From Citreicoccus inhibens (GTDB taxonomy: Bacteria; Myxococcota; Myxococcia; Myxococcales; Myxococcaceae), in NCBI RefSeq assembly GCF_019039035.1, contig NZ_JAHNZT010000030.1:1-64000 (forward strand): a stretch of 64,000 nucleotides of DNA, given 5' to 3'. Positions 40,807 to 50,632 of this stretch are shown piece after piece. A model generated the notes under the pieces. That model did no database searches. It saw only the letters and a program-made list of their open reading frames with translations, and had not been told where the DNA came from. The position numbers were made by a program, and so were the translations under genes. How positions within the stretch are numbered: position 1 is the stretch's first letter; every line of letters begins with the position of its first letter.

Positions 40807-41868
40807 TCAACGCCCCGGACGAGGTGGCCAGCGCGGCAGCCACGCGGTGAACGTCGTGCCGCCCGACTCGGTGGAAGTCACCGCCAAGGTGCCGTGATGC
40901 GCGAGCACAATCTGCCGCGCGAGGAAGAGGCCCAGGCCCACCCGGCCCGCCTCCGTGTGCTCGCGTGGCTCGAAGAGGTGCGGCAGCCGCTCGGCGGGAA
41001 TCGCCGGGCCTTCGTTGTGGACCTCGAACCGGACACCGTCCTGCGCGCCGTGACTGCCCACCGTCACCACGCCATCCGGCGCCCCGTGCAGCACGGCGTT
41101 GCTGACCAGATGCACGAGCAGCTGCCCCACGCGCTCGGGATCCCAATCACCATGGCCCTCGCCGGACTGCGCGTGCCGCAGCGCTCGGCCCGCATGCGCC
41201 TGCGCCATGCCGTCCAGCGCGTGCTCCACCAGCTCGTGCAGGTCGAACGAGCGGTACTGGAGCACCAGCCCTCCGCCCACCTTCGCCTGCGCGAAGTCGA
41301 GCACGCTCCCGAACACGCGGTGCACCCGCTCGGCCGAGGCGAAGATGCGCCCCACCGCGGACTCCAGCCGCCCGCCCAGCTCGCCGCTGCGCAAGAGCGC
41401 CAGCGCCAGCTCCTGGAGGGTCGCGAGCGGCCCATCCAGGTCCTCGCGCAGGATGCCCAACACCCGTCGCTCGAACGCCTCGTGCTCGCGCAGCATGTCC
41501 GCGAGCCCGCCGTCCTCCGCGTGCAGCACCACCCCGAAGCCGCCCGTCTCCGGCGGCAGCCGACGCACCGTCACCCGCGCCAGCTCGGTGCCCCCGTCCC
41601 GCCGCGCCACGGCCAACCGCTCCCGCGCGACGCCGTGCGCCTCCGCCTCTCGCAGCAACCGCGCGGGTCGTCCCTCGCGAGCCTCCCCTGCCCCGAAGAG
41701 GGCCTCGAACGGCTGACCCACGCGCTCCGCCGCGGGGTGCCCCCATCGGCGCTCGGCCCCCACGTTCCAGCTCGCCACGCGCCCCCCTGAGTCCACACGG
41801 ACCAAGGCGAGCGCCTCCAGGTCCTCCACCGGCACGGTCCATCGCGAATCGACTTCAGGTTCGGCCAT
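40807..41868 (-). CDS. PAS-containing histidine-kinase-like protein lacking the phospho-acceptor His
   Basis: The 353-residue cytosolic protein has a PAS domain (about 10-125, DSGGRVASWNVGAERRWGHPAAERVG), a dimerisation helix pair and a full HATPase domain (LVHLVSNAVLHG, HNEGPAIPAERL, GRVGLGLFLARQI). In the HisKA helix the segment reads LREDLDGPLATL where a kinase has SHDLRxPLxxL, so the His is Glu142. ATP binding may persist but autophosphorylation on the normal residue cannot. It is divergent from a stand-alone receiver gene (129-bp gap), and both may act together. A 5-bp-arm repeat TCAAG-N5-CTTGA (41911-41925) lies between them. Confidence 0.86.
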   Translation of the reverse strand: MAEPEVDSRWTVPVEDLEALALVRVDSGGRVASWNVGAERRWGHPAAERVGQPFEALFGAGEAREGRPARLLREAEAHGVARERLAVARRDGGTELARVTVRRLPPETGGFGVVLHAEDGGLADMLREHEAFERRVLGILREDLDGPLATLQELALALLRSGELGGRLESAVGRIFASAERVHRVFGSVLDFAQAKVGGGLVLQYRSFDLHELVEHALDGMAQAHAGRALRHAQSGEGHGDWDPERVGQLLVHLVSNAVLHGAPDGVVTVGSHGAQDGVRFEVHNEGPAIPAERLPHLFEPREHTEAGRVGLGLFLARQIVLAHHGTLAVTSTESGGTTFTAWLPRWPPRPGR

Positions 41869-41997
41869 GACTTCCTCGTTGAGGCGCGCCAGCCAACGTT
41901 CCCCTCGAACTCAAGTACAGCTTGAAATCGAACAAGGACCGCAAATGGGTGGAATTTTTCACTCCCACGCGCACGGCCCGCCCGTTACGTTGTCCAG

Positions 41998-42381
41998 GTG
42001 CCAGCCGAGACCTCACAGCGCACGGTTCTCGTCGTGGAGGATGACCCAGACATCCGGGGGGCGGTCTGCGAGCTGCTCGAGCTGGAAGGCTACGGCATCG
42101 CCTCCGCCCGCCACGGCGCCGAGGCGCTCCAGTACCTGGACGGGCGGGCGCACCTGCCCTCCCTCATCCTGCTGGACCTGATGATGCCGGTGCTGGACGG
42201 CCAGGGGCTGCTGGAGCGGCTCCGCGCCGACACGCGGCTTTCCACCATCCCCGTGCTGGTGCTGACAGCGAGCCCCATGGACGCGCCGCCCGTGGGCGCC
42301 GTGGGGCTGCTGCGCAAACCCGTGCAGTTGGAGGAGCTGCTCGATGAGGTGGCCCTGCGCTGTGCACCGACGACGCACTGA
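41998..42381 (+). CDS. Single-domain response regulator
   Basis: The 127-residue receiver begins at GTG and has VVEDD acidic residues, phospho-Asp60 (LLDLMMPVLDG), the Thr of VLVLTAS and the Lys of LLRKP. No output domain. It is divergent from the His-less kinase. The AT-rich gap between them (41869-41997) must contain both promoters. Confidence 0.9.
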   Translation: MPAETSQRTVLVVEDDPDIRGAVCELLELEGYGIASARHGAEALQYLDGRAHLPSLILLDLMMPVLDGQGLLERLRADTRLSTIPVLVLTASPMDAPPVGAVGLLRKPVQLEELLDEVALRCAPTTH

Positions 42382-42522
42382 GCCCGCGTGTCCCAGGAAC
42401 GAACGCGCGGCCGGGATGGCGACAGCGCGTCGGGGCTGGGTGATACTCGGGGCGAGACGGGCCGTTCACATGGGAGTGCGGCCTGAACCTGTGGTGTCCG
42501 CGCGAACTTGGGGGGCAGTGCC

Positions 42523-42918
42523 TTGTCGGAGATGAAGATCCGCGTGCTCGTCGTGGACGATGACCAGGACCAGTTGGTCCTGGCGGAACGGACCTTGAGC
42601 GCCTTCGGGTTCGACGTGCGGACGCACCGCTCCTCGCTGGGCGTGTCCAACCTGGTGCGCACGACGACGCCGGACCTCGTCCTCCTGGACGTGAACATCC
42701 CGGCGCTCAGCGGCGACAAGGTGCTCGCGCTCGCCCGCGCGCAGGCGCCCAAGAGCACGCGCTTCATCCTCTTCTCCGCCTCGGACGAGTCCAAGCTGCG
42801 TGCGCTCGCGCAGGCCTCGGGCGCGGATGGCTACATCTCCAAGAGCGTCCAGGGCGCGGACCTGGCCAAGAAGCTGGAGCAGCTCCACAAGAAGGGCCGT
42901 CCTCCGACCCCGACCTGA
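42523..42918 (+). CDS. Single-domain response regulator, paralogue of the FIST-operon receiver
   Basis: TTG at 42523 is chosen as start because it aligns exactly with the ATG of the paralogue at 35179 and lies 7 bp after a GGGGGG. Phospho-Asp56 then falls at the same position in both. The 131-residue protein has VVDDD, LLDVNIPALSGDK, FSASDESKLR and SGADGYISKSVQGA. It has no output domain. It stands alone, unlike its paralogue, so the two may compete for or share a kinase. Confidence 0.9.
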   Translation: MSEMKIRVLVVDDDQDQLVLAERTLSAFGFDVRTHRSSLGVSNLVRTTTPDLVLLDVNIPALSGDKVLALARAQAPKSTRFILFSASDESKLRALAQASGADGYISKSVQGADLAKKLEQLHKKGRPPTPT

Positions 42919-42935
42919 GCGGCGCCACGCTCAGG
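42914..42935. terminator. Hairpin containing both stop codons of a convergent pair
   Basis: CCTGAGCG-GCGCCA-CGCTCAGG forms a perfect 8-bp stem. Its arms include the TGA of the receiver gene (42916-42918) and, on the other strand, the stop of the UbiB-family gene (42931-42933). Confidence 0.5.
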
Positions 42936-44238
42936 CGGAGGGCAAGGCCGCCACCTCCAGGAAGGCGCCGCGGAAGTCGCCGCTCGCGCCCACCATGCGG
43001 AGGTTGAGGTTCAGCCCTCCGGTGGAGCGGAAGAACATCACCGCCTCGGGCGGCGGCTTCACCTTGAGGAAGCGCGTGGCGTTGCTGGAGAAGTGGTTGC
43101 GCAGGTCGCGGCTGACGGTGCAGGTCGCATAGTCATACGGCGTCGCGCGCAGCGGCCGGCCCGCGATGTGGAGCACCTCGCTGAGCAGCCCAGCGGCCTC
43201 GGGCCCCGGCAGCTCCACGGTGAAGCCCACCTCGCGACACAGCTCCAGGATGTCTGGCATCTCGTGCTCCAGGGAGAGCGCGAACATGCGCCGATTGACG
43301 TCCACGAAGCGCGGGCTGAAGCGTTTGACCGAGCCAAAGTCGAGCAATCCCAAGCGCCCGTCCGGCATCACCATGTAGTTCCCCGGATGCGGATCCGCGT
43401 GAATCTCACCCGCGCAGAAGAAGGGCCCGTAGGTGGCGCGGATGAGCTGGCGCGCCACGCGGAAGCGGTCCTCGGGCGAGGGATTCGTCGTCCCCCAGTC
43501 CTTCAATGTCTGTCCTGGCAACAGCTCGAGCGTGAGGACTCGCTCCGCGCTGAGCTCCTGGATGACGGTGGGCACGTACAGGTCTGGCAGGCGCGCCACG
43601 CTGCGCTTGAAGCCCTGGGCCAGCGAGGCCTCGCGGCGATAGTCCAGCTCCAGCATCAGCTCGTCGCGGAACTCCTGGAAGTAGGCGGTGCCGTCCAGCA
43701 AGCGGGACGTCTTGGACACGGTCTTCACCACCATGCCCAGGTTCTCCATGTCGTGGAGCATGGAGCGCGCGATGCCCGGGTATTGCACCTTCACCGCCAC
43801 CGGCTGCCCGTCCTTCAACACCGCGCGGTGCACCTGCCCCAGCGACGCGGCGGCGAACGCCTCGGGCGTGAACTCGCGGAACAGCGCTTCGGGCGGCGCG
43901 CCCAGCTCCTCGCGCACCACTTGAACGACCTGCGCGTAGGACATGGCCGGGGCCTGGTTCTGCAAGCGGGCCAACACCTGCCGCACCTCGGGCGTGGCCA
44001 GGTCGGGGTCCATGGAGATGGCCTGCCCCAGCTTCATGGCCGCGCCCTTCATCTCGCCCAGGGTGGCGACGAGCTTCTCGGCCGTCCCCCGGCCCATCAG
44101 CTCGGGCGCCTGCCCGGCCATCCGCTTCGCCCCGGACTTGAGGGCCTCGGCCCCTACCTGGACGGAGAGCCCCGCCAGCTTGCGCAGCCGGGTGAAGCGA
44201 CCCTGTGGAGGCAACGAATCATCGGAGTCGGAGGACAT
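42931..44238 (-). CDS. UbiB/ABC1-family atypical kinase
   Basis: The 435-residue protein has the ABC1 hallmarks: KxGQ motif in MKLGQAIS, the Ala-rich loop AAASLGQVHRA, VAVKVQYPG (ATP-site Lys), the ExD region, HADPHPGNYMV (catalytic Asp-Asn) and LLDFGSVKR (DFG). There is no C-terminal transmembrane pair as in E. coli UbiB, so it is closer to soluble AarF/COQ8-like proteins. The family supports quinone synthesis or lipid handling by an unknown ATPase activity. It is followed in the opposite strand direction by a receiver gene and preceded by a Ser/Thr kinase of the same orientation (77-bp gap). Confidence 0.9.
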   Translation of the reverse strand: MSSDSDDSLPPQGRFTRLRKLAGLSVQVGAEALKSGAKRMAGQAPELMGRGTAEKLVATLGEMKGAAMKLGQAISMDPDLATPEVRQVLARLQNQAPAMSYAQVVQVVREELGAPPEALFREFTPEAFAAASLGQVHRAVLKDGQPVAVKVQYPGIARSMLHDMENLGMVVKTVSKTSRLLDGTAYFQEFRDELMLELDYRREASLAQGFKRSVARLPDLYVPTVIQELSAERVLTLELLPGQTLKDWGTTNPSPEDRFRVARQLIRATYGPFFCAGEIHADPHPGNYMVMPDGRLGLLDFGSVKRFSPRFVDVNRRMFALSLEHEMPDILELCREVGFTVELPGPEAAGLLSEVLHIAGRPLRATPYDYATCTVSRDLRNHFSSNATRFLKVKPPPEAVMFFRSTGGLNLNLRMVGASGDFRGAFLEVAALPSA

Positions 44239-44315
44239 GACCGGACTGGATTAACGAGGAGCCCGTCCGGGGACGCAAGGCAAGCGCGGGTACCGCGAGC
44301 GCTCGATTACCCGCC

Positions 44316-46124
<1,809 letters not shown>

Positions 46125-46753
46125 CGTGCTTCCCCCCGTGTCCCGGTCACGCAGCAGCGTGGGGCAGTCCCCCGCATGGGAATGCGGATGCGGACACGAG
46201 CAACTCTGGGACGACGGAACGAGCACGGGGTTCAGGGGACGTGGGGTGTTGGAAAAGTGACGCGGCGGGGCGTCTTGCGATGGCCGTGCCACGAAGGAAA
46301 CAGGCGCAGGGCCGCGGTGGCGAGAAACGATGGCTGGGAGGCGCCTCGGACTGTGGGCAGTGTTCGCAAACGTGCGCTCCCGGACTCGCGCGGAGCTCCT
46401 CCTGTCCTCCGGCGAAAGCTACAGCCATCCCATTGAAGAATCTTCTTTCCCCACCACACAACGCACATCCTGTGACTTCTTGAGCATTATCCGCCAGCGA
46501 ACAGGCTCCTTCGAGCAGGCGACCTCTCCGGTCCGAGGGCGAATACCGCTCAAGCCTTGAAAGTGACGACAGGTATCCGGGCTCCGCGTGGAGCCCTGGA
46601 CTTGAGGCGGAGGGCTGTTCCGGTCGTCCAGGAGAGACGCGGTCGCGTTCTGGTCGGACGCTCGCCGGACGGGAGGGCGCCCACCATTCCGCGCCGGGGG
46701 GCGGGGGTGTTCGTCTACTGTGGCTCGGTCTCGGAAAGGTCAGTGCTCGCCTC
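46125..46753. other. 629-bp gene-free region
   Basis: This lies between the starts of the Ser/Thr kinase (minus) and the B12-radical SAM gene (plus), so it carries both promoters. Reading frames here lack codon bias and homology. I see a perfect 7-bp hairpin GGGCTCC-GCGT-GGAGCCC (46579-46596) and an 11-bp palindrome GAAGA-A-TCTTC (46435-46445) within an AT-richer stretch. No cobalamin riboswitch landmarks were found. Confidence 0.5.
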
Positions 46754-48472
46754 ATGGGTAGTGGTCGTGTGCTCTCGCCAGTTCTCCTCGTCGGCGCCGG
46801 AACGGGCGAGGCCACCTGCGGCATTCTCTATCTGGCCAGCTACCTGAGGCGCGGCGGCATCGAGGCCTTCGTCCGGCTCTACGACGGAGACGAGACCGAG
46901 GCCGAGGTCGCGCGCACGTTCGAGGCGCTCATCGCCCGAGTGCGGCCCAAGCTGGTGGGCATCAGCTTCAAGTGGTTCCACCACGTGGACCGCGCGCTGC
47001 TCATCGCCCGGACCGTGAAACGCATCGACCCGGAGATTCAAGTCGTCGTGGGCGGCAACTCCGCCTCGTATTGGTGGCGGGAGCTGAGCGCGTACGACTG
47101 CATCGACCGCATCATCTTGGGTGACGGAGAGCGGCCGTTGCTGGCGGTCTGCCAGGGAGATGCGTCACCGCCCAACTGCGTGACGCGGGCGCCGGACGGA
47201 CAGCCGCGACGCCTGCCGCTGGGGTACGTGCAGGGCGCGACCAACAGCGAGGACGTCCACTACTCGCACTTCCACGAGATGTTCCTGAGCCAGATGGACC
47301 TGCACTCCTTTTCGGGGTGGGTGGCACCGGGCAAGGGGTGTGGCGAGAACTGTCTGTATTGCGGCGGGGCGCGCGGCAATCAGAAGGCGGGGTTCGGGCG
47401 CGCGAAGCCCTTCCTGCGCGCGGAGGAGAGCGTGCGCAAGGACCACGCCGAGATCGCGTCGCGGACGTGGCAGCTTCGCTATGACTTCTCGGGGAGCACG
47501 GCGGAGTTCCTGGGGGGCACGTGGGCGGGCGTGGACTTGTCGCGCCACTGCTGCACGTACTTCCTGTGGGGCGTGCCGCGCGTGGAGCTGGTGGACGCGC
47601 TGGCGGCGACGTTCCAGCGCGTCTACATGGTCGTCGACATCGGGTGTTTCTCCGAGCAGCAGCGCCTGGAGCAGATGCGTCGCGGGTTGCTGAAGCCCTG
47701 CGCCACGGACGCGGAGCTGCTGGCGCTCATCGAGGCGAGTCGTCGCCACGCGAACCTGGGCATCGAAATCTCCGGCATTGGCGGGCTCCCGTTCGCGAGC
47801 CGGGACACGCTGGCCGAGGAGCTGCGGCTGGTGGAGCGCATCATCGGGATGGACTGCGTGGTGGGCTATCAGCGGCTGGAGGCGCAGCCCGGCGCGCTGG
47901 TCACGGAACATCCCGCGCGCTTCGACATGGAGACCGAGGCGAGAACGTTCACGGAGTTCCTCGACTACTTCGAGCGGCGCGAGCCCGGGAACCACTCGGT
48001 GCCGATGATCCGCTTCCGCGATGCGGGGCTGGAAGCGGCGGTGCAGCGCACGTCCGACCGCGTGGACGCGATGGCCTGGAAGCACCGGGACGCGAAGCGA
48101 CAGGTGACGGTGAATGACGGGACGCGGCTGCGGAACACGGCGCCGTGGACCCAGCGCTTCACGTTGGGCGAGTGGCTGGGGAATCACCGGGCCACGGCGA
48201 AGGTGGCGCAGGAGCCGGTGACGGTGCTGCGCTCGGTGGATGGCATCACGCTGAGCTGCGCGCCGTCCGTGAGTCCGCGGAAGTTCTCGGACCCCTCGCT
48301 GGTGCAGGGCGAGGACGGGACCATCCTCCTGAAAGCGCTGGGCACATTCGAGCGGCCCACGACCGTCTCCAGCGCGGTGGCGCAGCTCGGGAAGAAGGCG
48401 CGGTTGGATCCGCACTCCGCACGCGAAGTGATTGACCACCTCGTGGACGGCCGCTTCCTCCAGCCCGCCTGA
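46754..48472 (+). CDS. B12-binding-domain radical SAM enzyme
   Basis: The 572-residue protein has an N-terminal Rossmann-like B12-binding region (about 8-150: GILYLASYLRRGGIEAFVRLYDGD, LVGISFKWFHHVDRAL, VVVGGNSASY). The radical SAM core has its [4Fe-4S] cluster motif GKGCGENCLYCGG (Cys196, Cys200, Cys203). Usual downstream strands follow (VDIGCFSEQQRLEQM, GIEISGIGG). The last ~60 residues form a small winged-helix-like module. The B12 motif DxHxxG is not recognisable, so it may bind cobalamin base-off differently or not at all. No biosynthetic partner adjoins it. Substrate and product are unknown; methylation or rearrangement of a natural product is plausible. Confidence 0.83.
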   Translation: MGSGRVLSPVLLVGAGTGEATCGILYLASYLRRGGIEAFVRLYDGDETEAEVARTFEALIARVRPKLVGISFKWFHHVDRALLIARTVKRIDPEIQVVVGGNSASYWWRELSAYDCIDRIILGDGERPLLAVCQGDASPPNCVTRAPDGQPRRLPLGYVQGATNSEDVHYSHFHEMFLSQMDLHSFSGWVAPGKGCGENCLYCGGARGNQKAGFGRAKPFLRAEESVRKDHAEIASRTWQLRYDFSGSTAEFLGGTWAGVDLSRHCCTYFLWGVPRVELVDALAATFQRVYMVVDIGCFSEQQRLEQMRRGLLKPCATDAELLALIEASRRHANLGIEISGIGGLPFASRDTLAEELRLVERIIGMDCVVGYQRLEAQPGALVTEHPARFDMETEARTFTEFLDYFERREPGNHSVPMIRFRDAGLEAAVQRTSDRVDAMAWKHRDAKRQVTVNDGTRLRNTAPWTQRFTLGEWLGNHRATAKVAQEPVTVLRSVDGITLSCAPSVSPRKFSDPSLVQGEDGTILLKALGTFERPTTVSSAVAQLGKKARLDPHSAREVIDHLVDGRFLQPA

Positions 48473-48672
48473 AGCGCCCCTTCGGGAAAGGACCCGAGGG
48501 CTCTCCGCCGCGTCCAATGCCAAGAAGTGGTCACTCCCCTTTCCATGGGGCAGGCGGGACTCCACCTCGGCGTGAAATGATCACCACCGAACAGGGTCGG
48601 ACATGTGTTGAGCGCTGATCGCGCGGGCCCCTGCCTATCGTGCGGACCTCCATCCAACTCGGGAGTCCCCGC

Positions 48673-50199
48673 ATGTCGACGGTCTACGAAGCGCCGGGTC
48701 AGAAGGGCAGCAAGGCGCAGTTCAAGAGCCGCTACGGAAACTACATCGGCGGTGAGTTCGTCCCGCCCGTGCGCGGGCAGTACTTCGAGAACATCAGCCC
48801 CGTCACCGGCAAGCCCTTCTGCGAAGTGCCGCGCTCCACCCACGAGGACATCGAGAAGGCCCTCGATGCCGCGCACAAGGCCAAGGACTCGTGGGGCCGC
48901 ACCTCCGTCACCGAGCGCTCGGACATCCTCCTGCGCATCGCGGACCGCATGCAGAAGAACCTGGAGATGCTCGCCGTCGCCGAGACCTGGGACAACGGCA
49001 AGCCCGTGCGCGAGACCCTCGCCGCCGACCTGCCCCTCGCCATCGACCACTTCCGCTACTTCGCCGGCGTCATCCGCGCCCAGGAAGGCACCCTCGGGCA
49101 GATCGACGAGCACACCGTCGCGTATCACTTCAAGGAGCCGCTCGGCGTCGTGGGGCAGATCATCCCCTGGAACTTCCCGCTCCTCATGGCCGCGTGGAAG
49201 ATGGCCCCCGCGCTCGCCGCCGGAAACTGCGTGGTCCTCAAGCCCGCCGAGCAGACCCCCGCCACCATCCTCGTCCTCATGGAGCTGGTGGGCGACCTGC
49301 TCCCCCCCGGCGTCGTCAACGTCGTGAATGGCTTTGGCATCGAGGCCGGCAAGCCGCTCGCCAGCAGCAAGCGCGTGGCCAAGGTGGCCTTCACCGGTGA
49401 GACCACCACCGGCCGCCTCATCATGCAGTACGCGTCCGAGAACCTCATCCCCGTGACGCTGGAGCTGGGCGGCAAGTCCCCCAACATCTTCTTCGAGGAT
49501 GTCTTCGCCAAGGACGATGACTTCGCCCAGAAGGCCCTCGAAGGCTTCACCATGTTTGCCCTCAACCAGGGCGAGGTCTGCACGTGTCCCTCGCGCGCCC
49601 TCGTCGCCGAGCGCATCTACGACGACTTCATGCAGAAGGCCGTCGAGCGCACCCGCAAGGTGGTGCAGGGCAACCCGCTCGACCCGGAGACGATGATTGG
49701 CGCGCAGGCCTCCAACGACCAGTTGGAGAAGATCCTGGCGTACATCGACATCGGCAAGAAGGAGGGCGCCAAGGTGCTCATCGGCGGCGGCCGCAAGACG
49801 CTGCCCGGCGCGCTGGCCGAGGGCTACTACGTGGAGCCCACCATCTTCGAAGGCCACAACAAGATGCGCGTCTTCCAGGAGGAGATCTTCGGCCCCGTCG
49901 TCTCCGTGGCGAAGTTCAAGGACGCGCAGGACGCGCTCGCCCTGGCCAATGACACCCTCTACGGCCTGGGCGCGGGCGTGTGGACCCGCGACACGCACAC
50001 GGCGTACCGCATGGGCCGCGCCATCCAGGCCGGTCGCGTCTGGGTGAACTGCTACCACCTGTACCCGGCGCACGCGGCGTTCGGCGGCTACAAGCAGTCC
50101 GGCATCGGGCGCGAGACGCACCACATGATGCTCAATCACTACCAGCAGACGAAGAACATGCTCGTCAGCTACGACCCGAAGCCCATGGGCTTCTTCTGA
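48673..50199 (+). CDS. Aldehyde dehydrogenase (AldB/ExaC type)
   Basis: The 508-residue NAD(P)-dependent aldehyde dehydrogenase starts at ATG 48673 ([12 protein letters not shown]). It has the Glu motif LELGGKSP, the active-site Cys303 in [10 protein letters not shown] and the NAD-binding FTGETTTGR. Its sequence type, including [23 protein letters not shown]-like N terminus, matches AldB/ExaC, which oxidise acetaldehyde and other short aldehydes. The gene pairs with a DUF779 gene 10 bp downstream, a common arrangement for this subfamily. A weak hairpin in the 200-bp gap upstream (48480-48499) ends the radical SAM gene. Confidence 0.95.
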   Translation: MSTVYEAPGQKGSKAQFKSRYGNYIGGEFVPPVRGQYFENISPVTGKPFCEVPRSTHEDIEKALDAAHKAKDSWGRTSVTERSDILLRIADRMQKNLEMLAVAETWDNGKPVRETLAADLPLAIDHFRYFAGVIRAQEGTLGQIDEHTVAYHFKEPLGVVGQIIPWNFPLLMAAWKMAPALAAGNCVVLKPAEQTPATILVLMELVGDLLPPGVVNVVNGFGIEAGKPLASSKRVAKVAFTGETTTGRLIMQYASENLIPVTLELGGKSPNIFFEDVFAKDDDFAQKALEGFTMFALNQGEVCTCPSRALVAERIYDDFMQKAVERTRKVVQGNPLDPETMIGAQASNDQLEKILAYIDIGKKEGAKVLIGGGRKTLPGALAEGYYVEPTIFEGHNKMRVFQEEIFGPVVSVAKFKDAQDALALANDTLYGLGAGVWTRDTHTAYRMGRAIQAGRVWVNCYHLYPAHAAFGGYKQSGIGRETHHMMLNHYQQTKNMLVSYDPKPMGFF

Positions 50200-50209
50200 G
50201 CCACCGCCC

Positions 50210-50599
50210 ATGCGCGTCCCGCGCGTCGATGTGACGCCCACCGCCGAGGCTCTGCTCCGCAAGATGCAGGGCCTCCACGGCCCGCTGATGTTCCACCAGT
50301 CCGGAGGATGCTGCGACGGGAGCGCGCCCATGTGCTTTCCCCGAGGCGACTTCCTCGTGGGCCAGGAGGACGTGTACCTGGGCAGCATCGTGGACACGCC
50401 CTTCTACATCTCGGGGCCGCAGTTCGAGTACTGGCGGCACACGCACCTCACCGTGGACGTGGTGCCCGGTCGCGGCAGTGGCTTCTCCGTCGAGGCTCCC
50501 GAGGGCGTGCGCTTCCTCATCCGCTCACGCGTCTTCACGGATGACGAGTACCGCGCCCTTCAGCAAGAGGGACCTCCACCCCGAGGCCCCCAGCCCTGA
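50210..50599 (+). CDS. DUF779 protein
   Basis: The 129-residue protein has the DUF779 core motif HQSGGCCDGSAPMC, then DVYLGSIVDTPFYISGPQFEYWRHTHLTVDVVPGRGSGFSVEAPEGVRFLIRSR. The conserved Cys and His could bind metal. Its function is unknown. The family is regularly found beside ExaC-type aldehyde dehydrogenases, as here (10-bp gap), so it probably supports that enzyme. Confidence 0.92.
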   Translation: MRVPRVDVTPTAEALLRKMQGLHGPLMFHQSGGCCDGSAPMCFPRGDFLVGQEDVYLGSIVDTPFYISGPQFEYWRHTHLTVDVVPGRGSGFSVEAPEGVRFLIRSRVFTDDEYRALQQEGPPPRGPQP

Positions 50600-50607
50600 A
50601 ACCTCCG

Positions 50608-50632
50608 CCGCCCGGCCTCACGTGCCGGGCGG
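50608..50632. terminator. Bidirectional hairpin overlapping the kinase stop codon
   Basis: CCGCCCGGC (50608-50616) and GCCGGGCGG (50624-50632) form a perfect 9-bp stem with a 7-nt loop between the convergent DUF779 and kinase genes. The kinase stop (50618-50620) lies in the loop. Confidence 0.55.

Noticed and set aside
46241-46560. Small plus-strand coding regions in the 629-bp gap
   Set aside because: They lack ribosome-binding sites, codon bias and any recognisable sequence, and they overlap each other.
46125-46753. Cobalamin riboswitch before the B12-radical SAM gene
   Set aside because: No B12-box GCCACTG or expected core was found in the upstream region.
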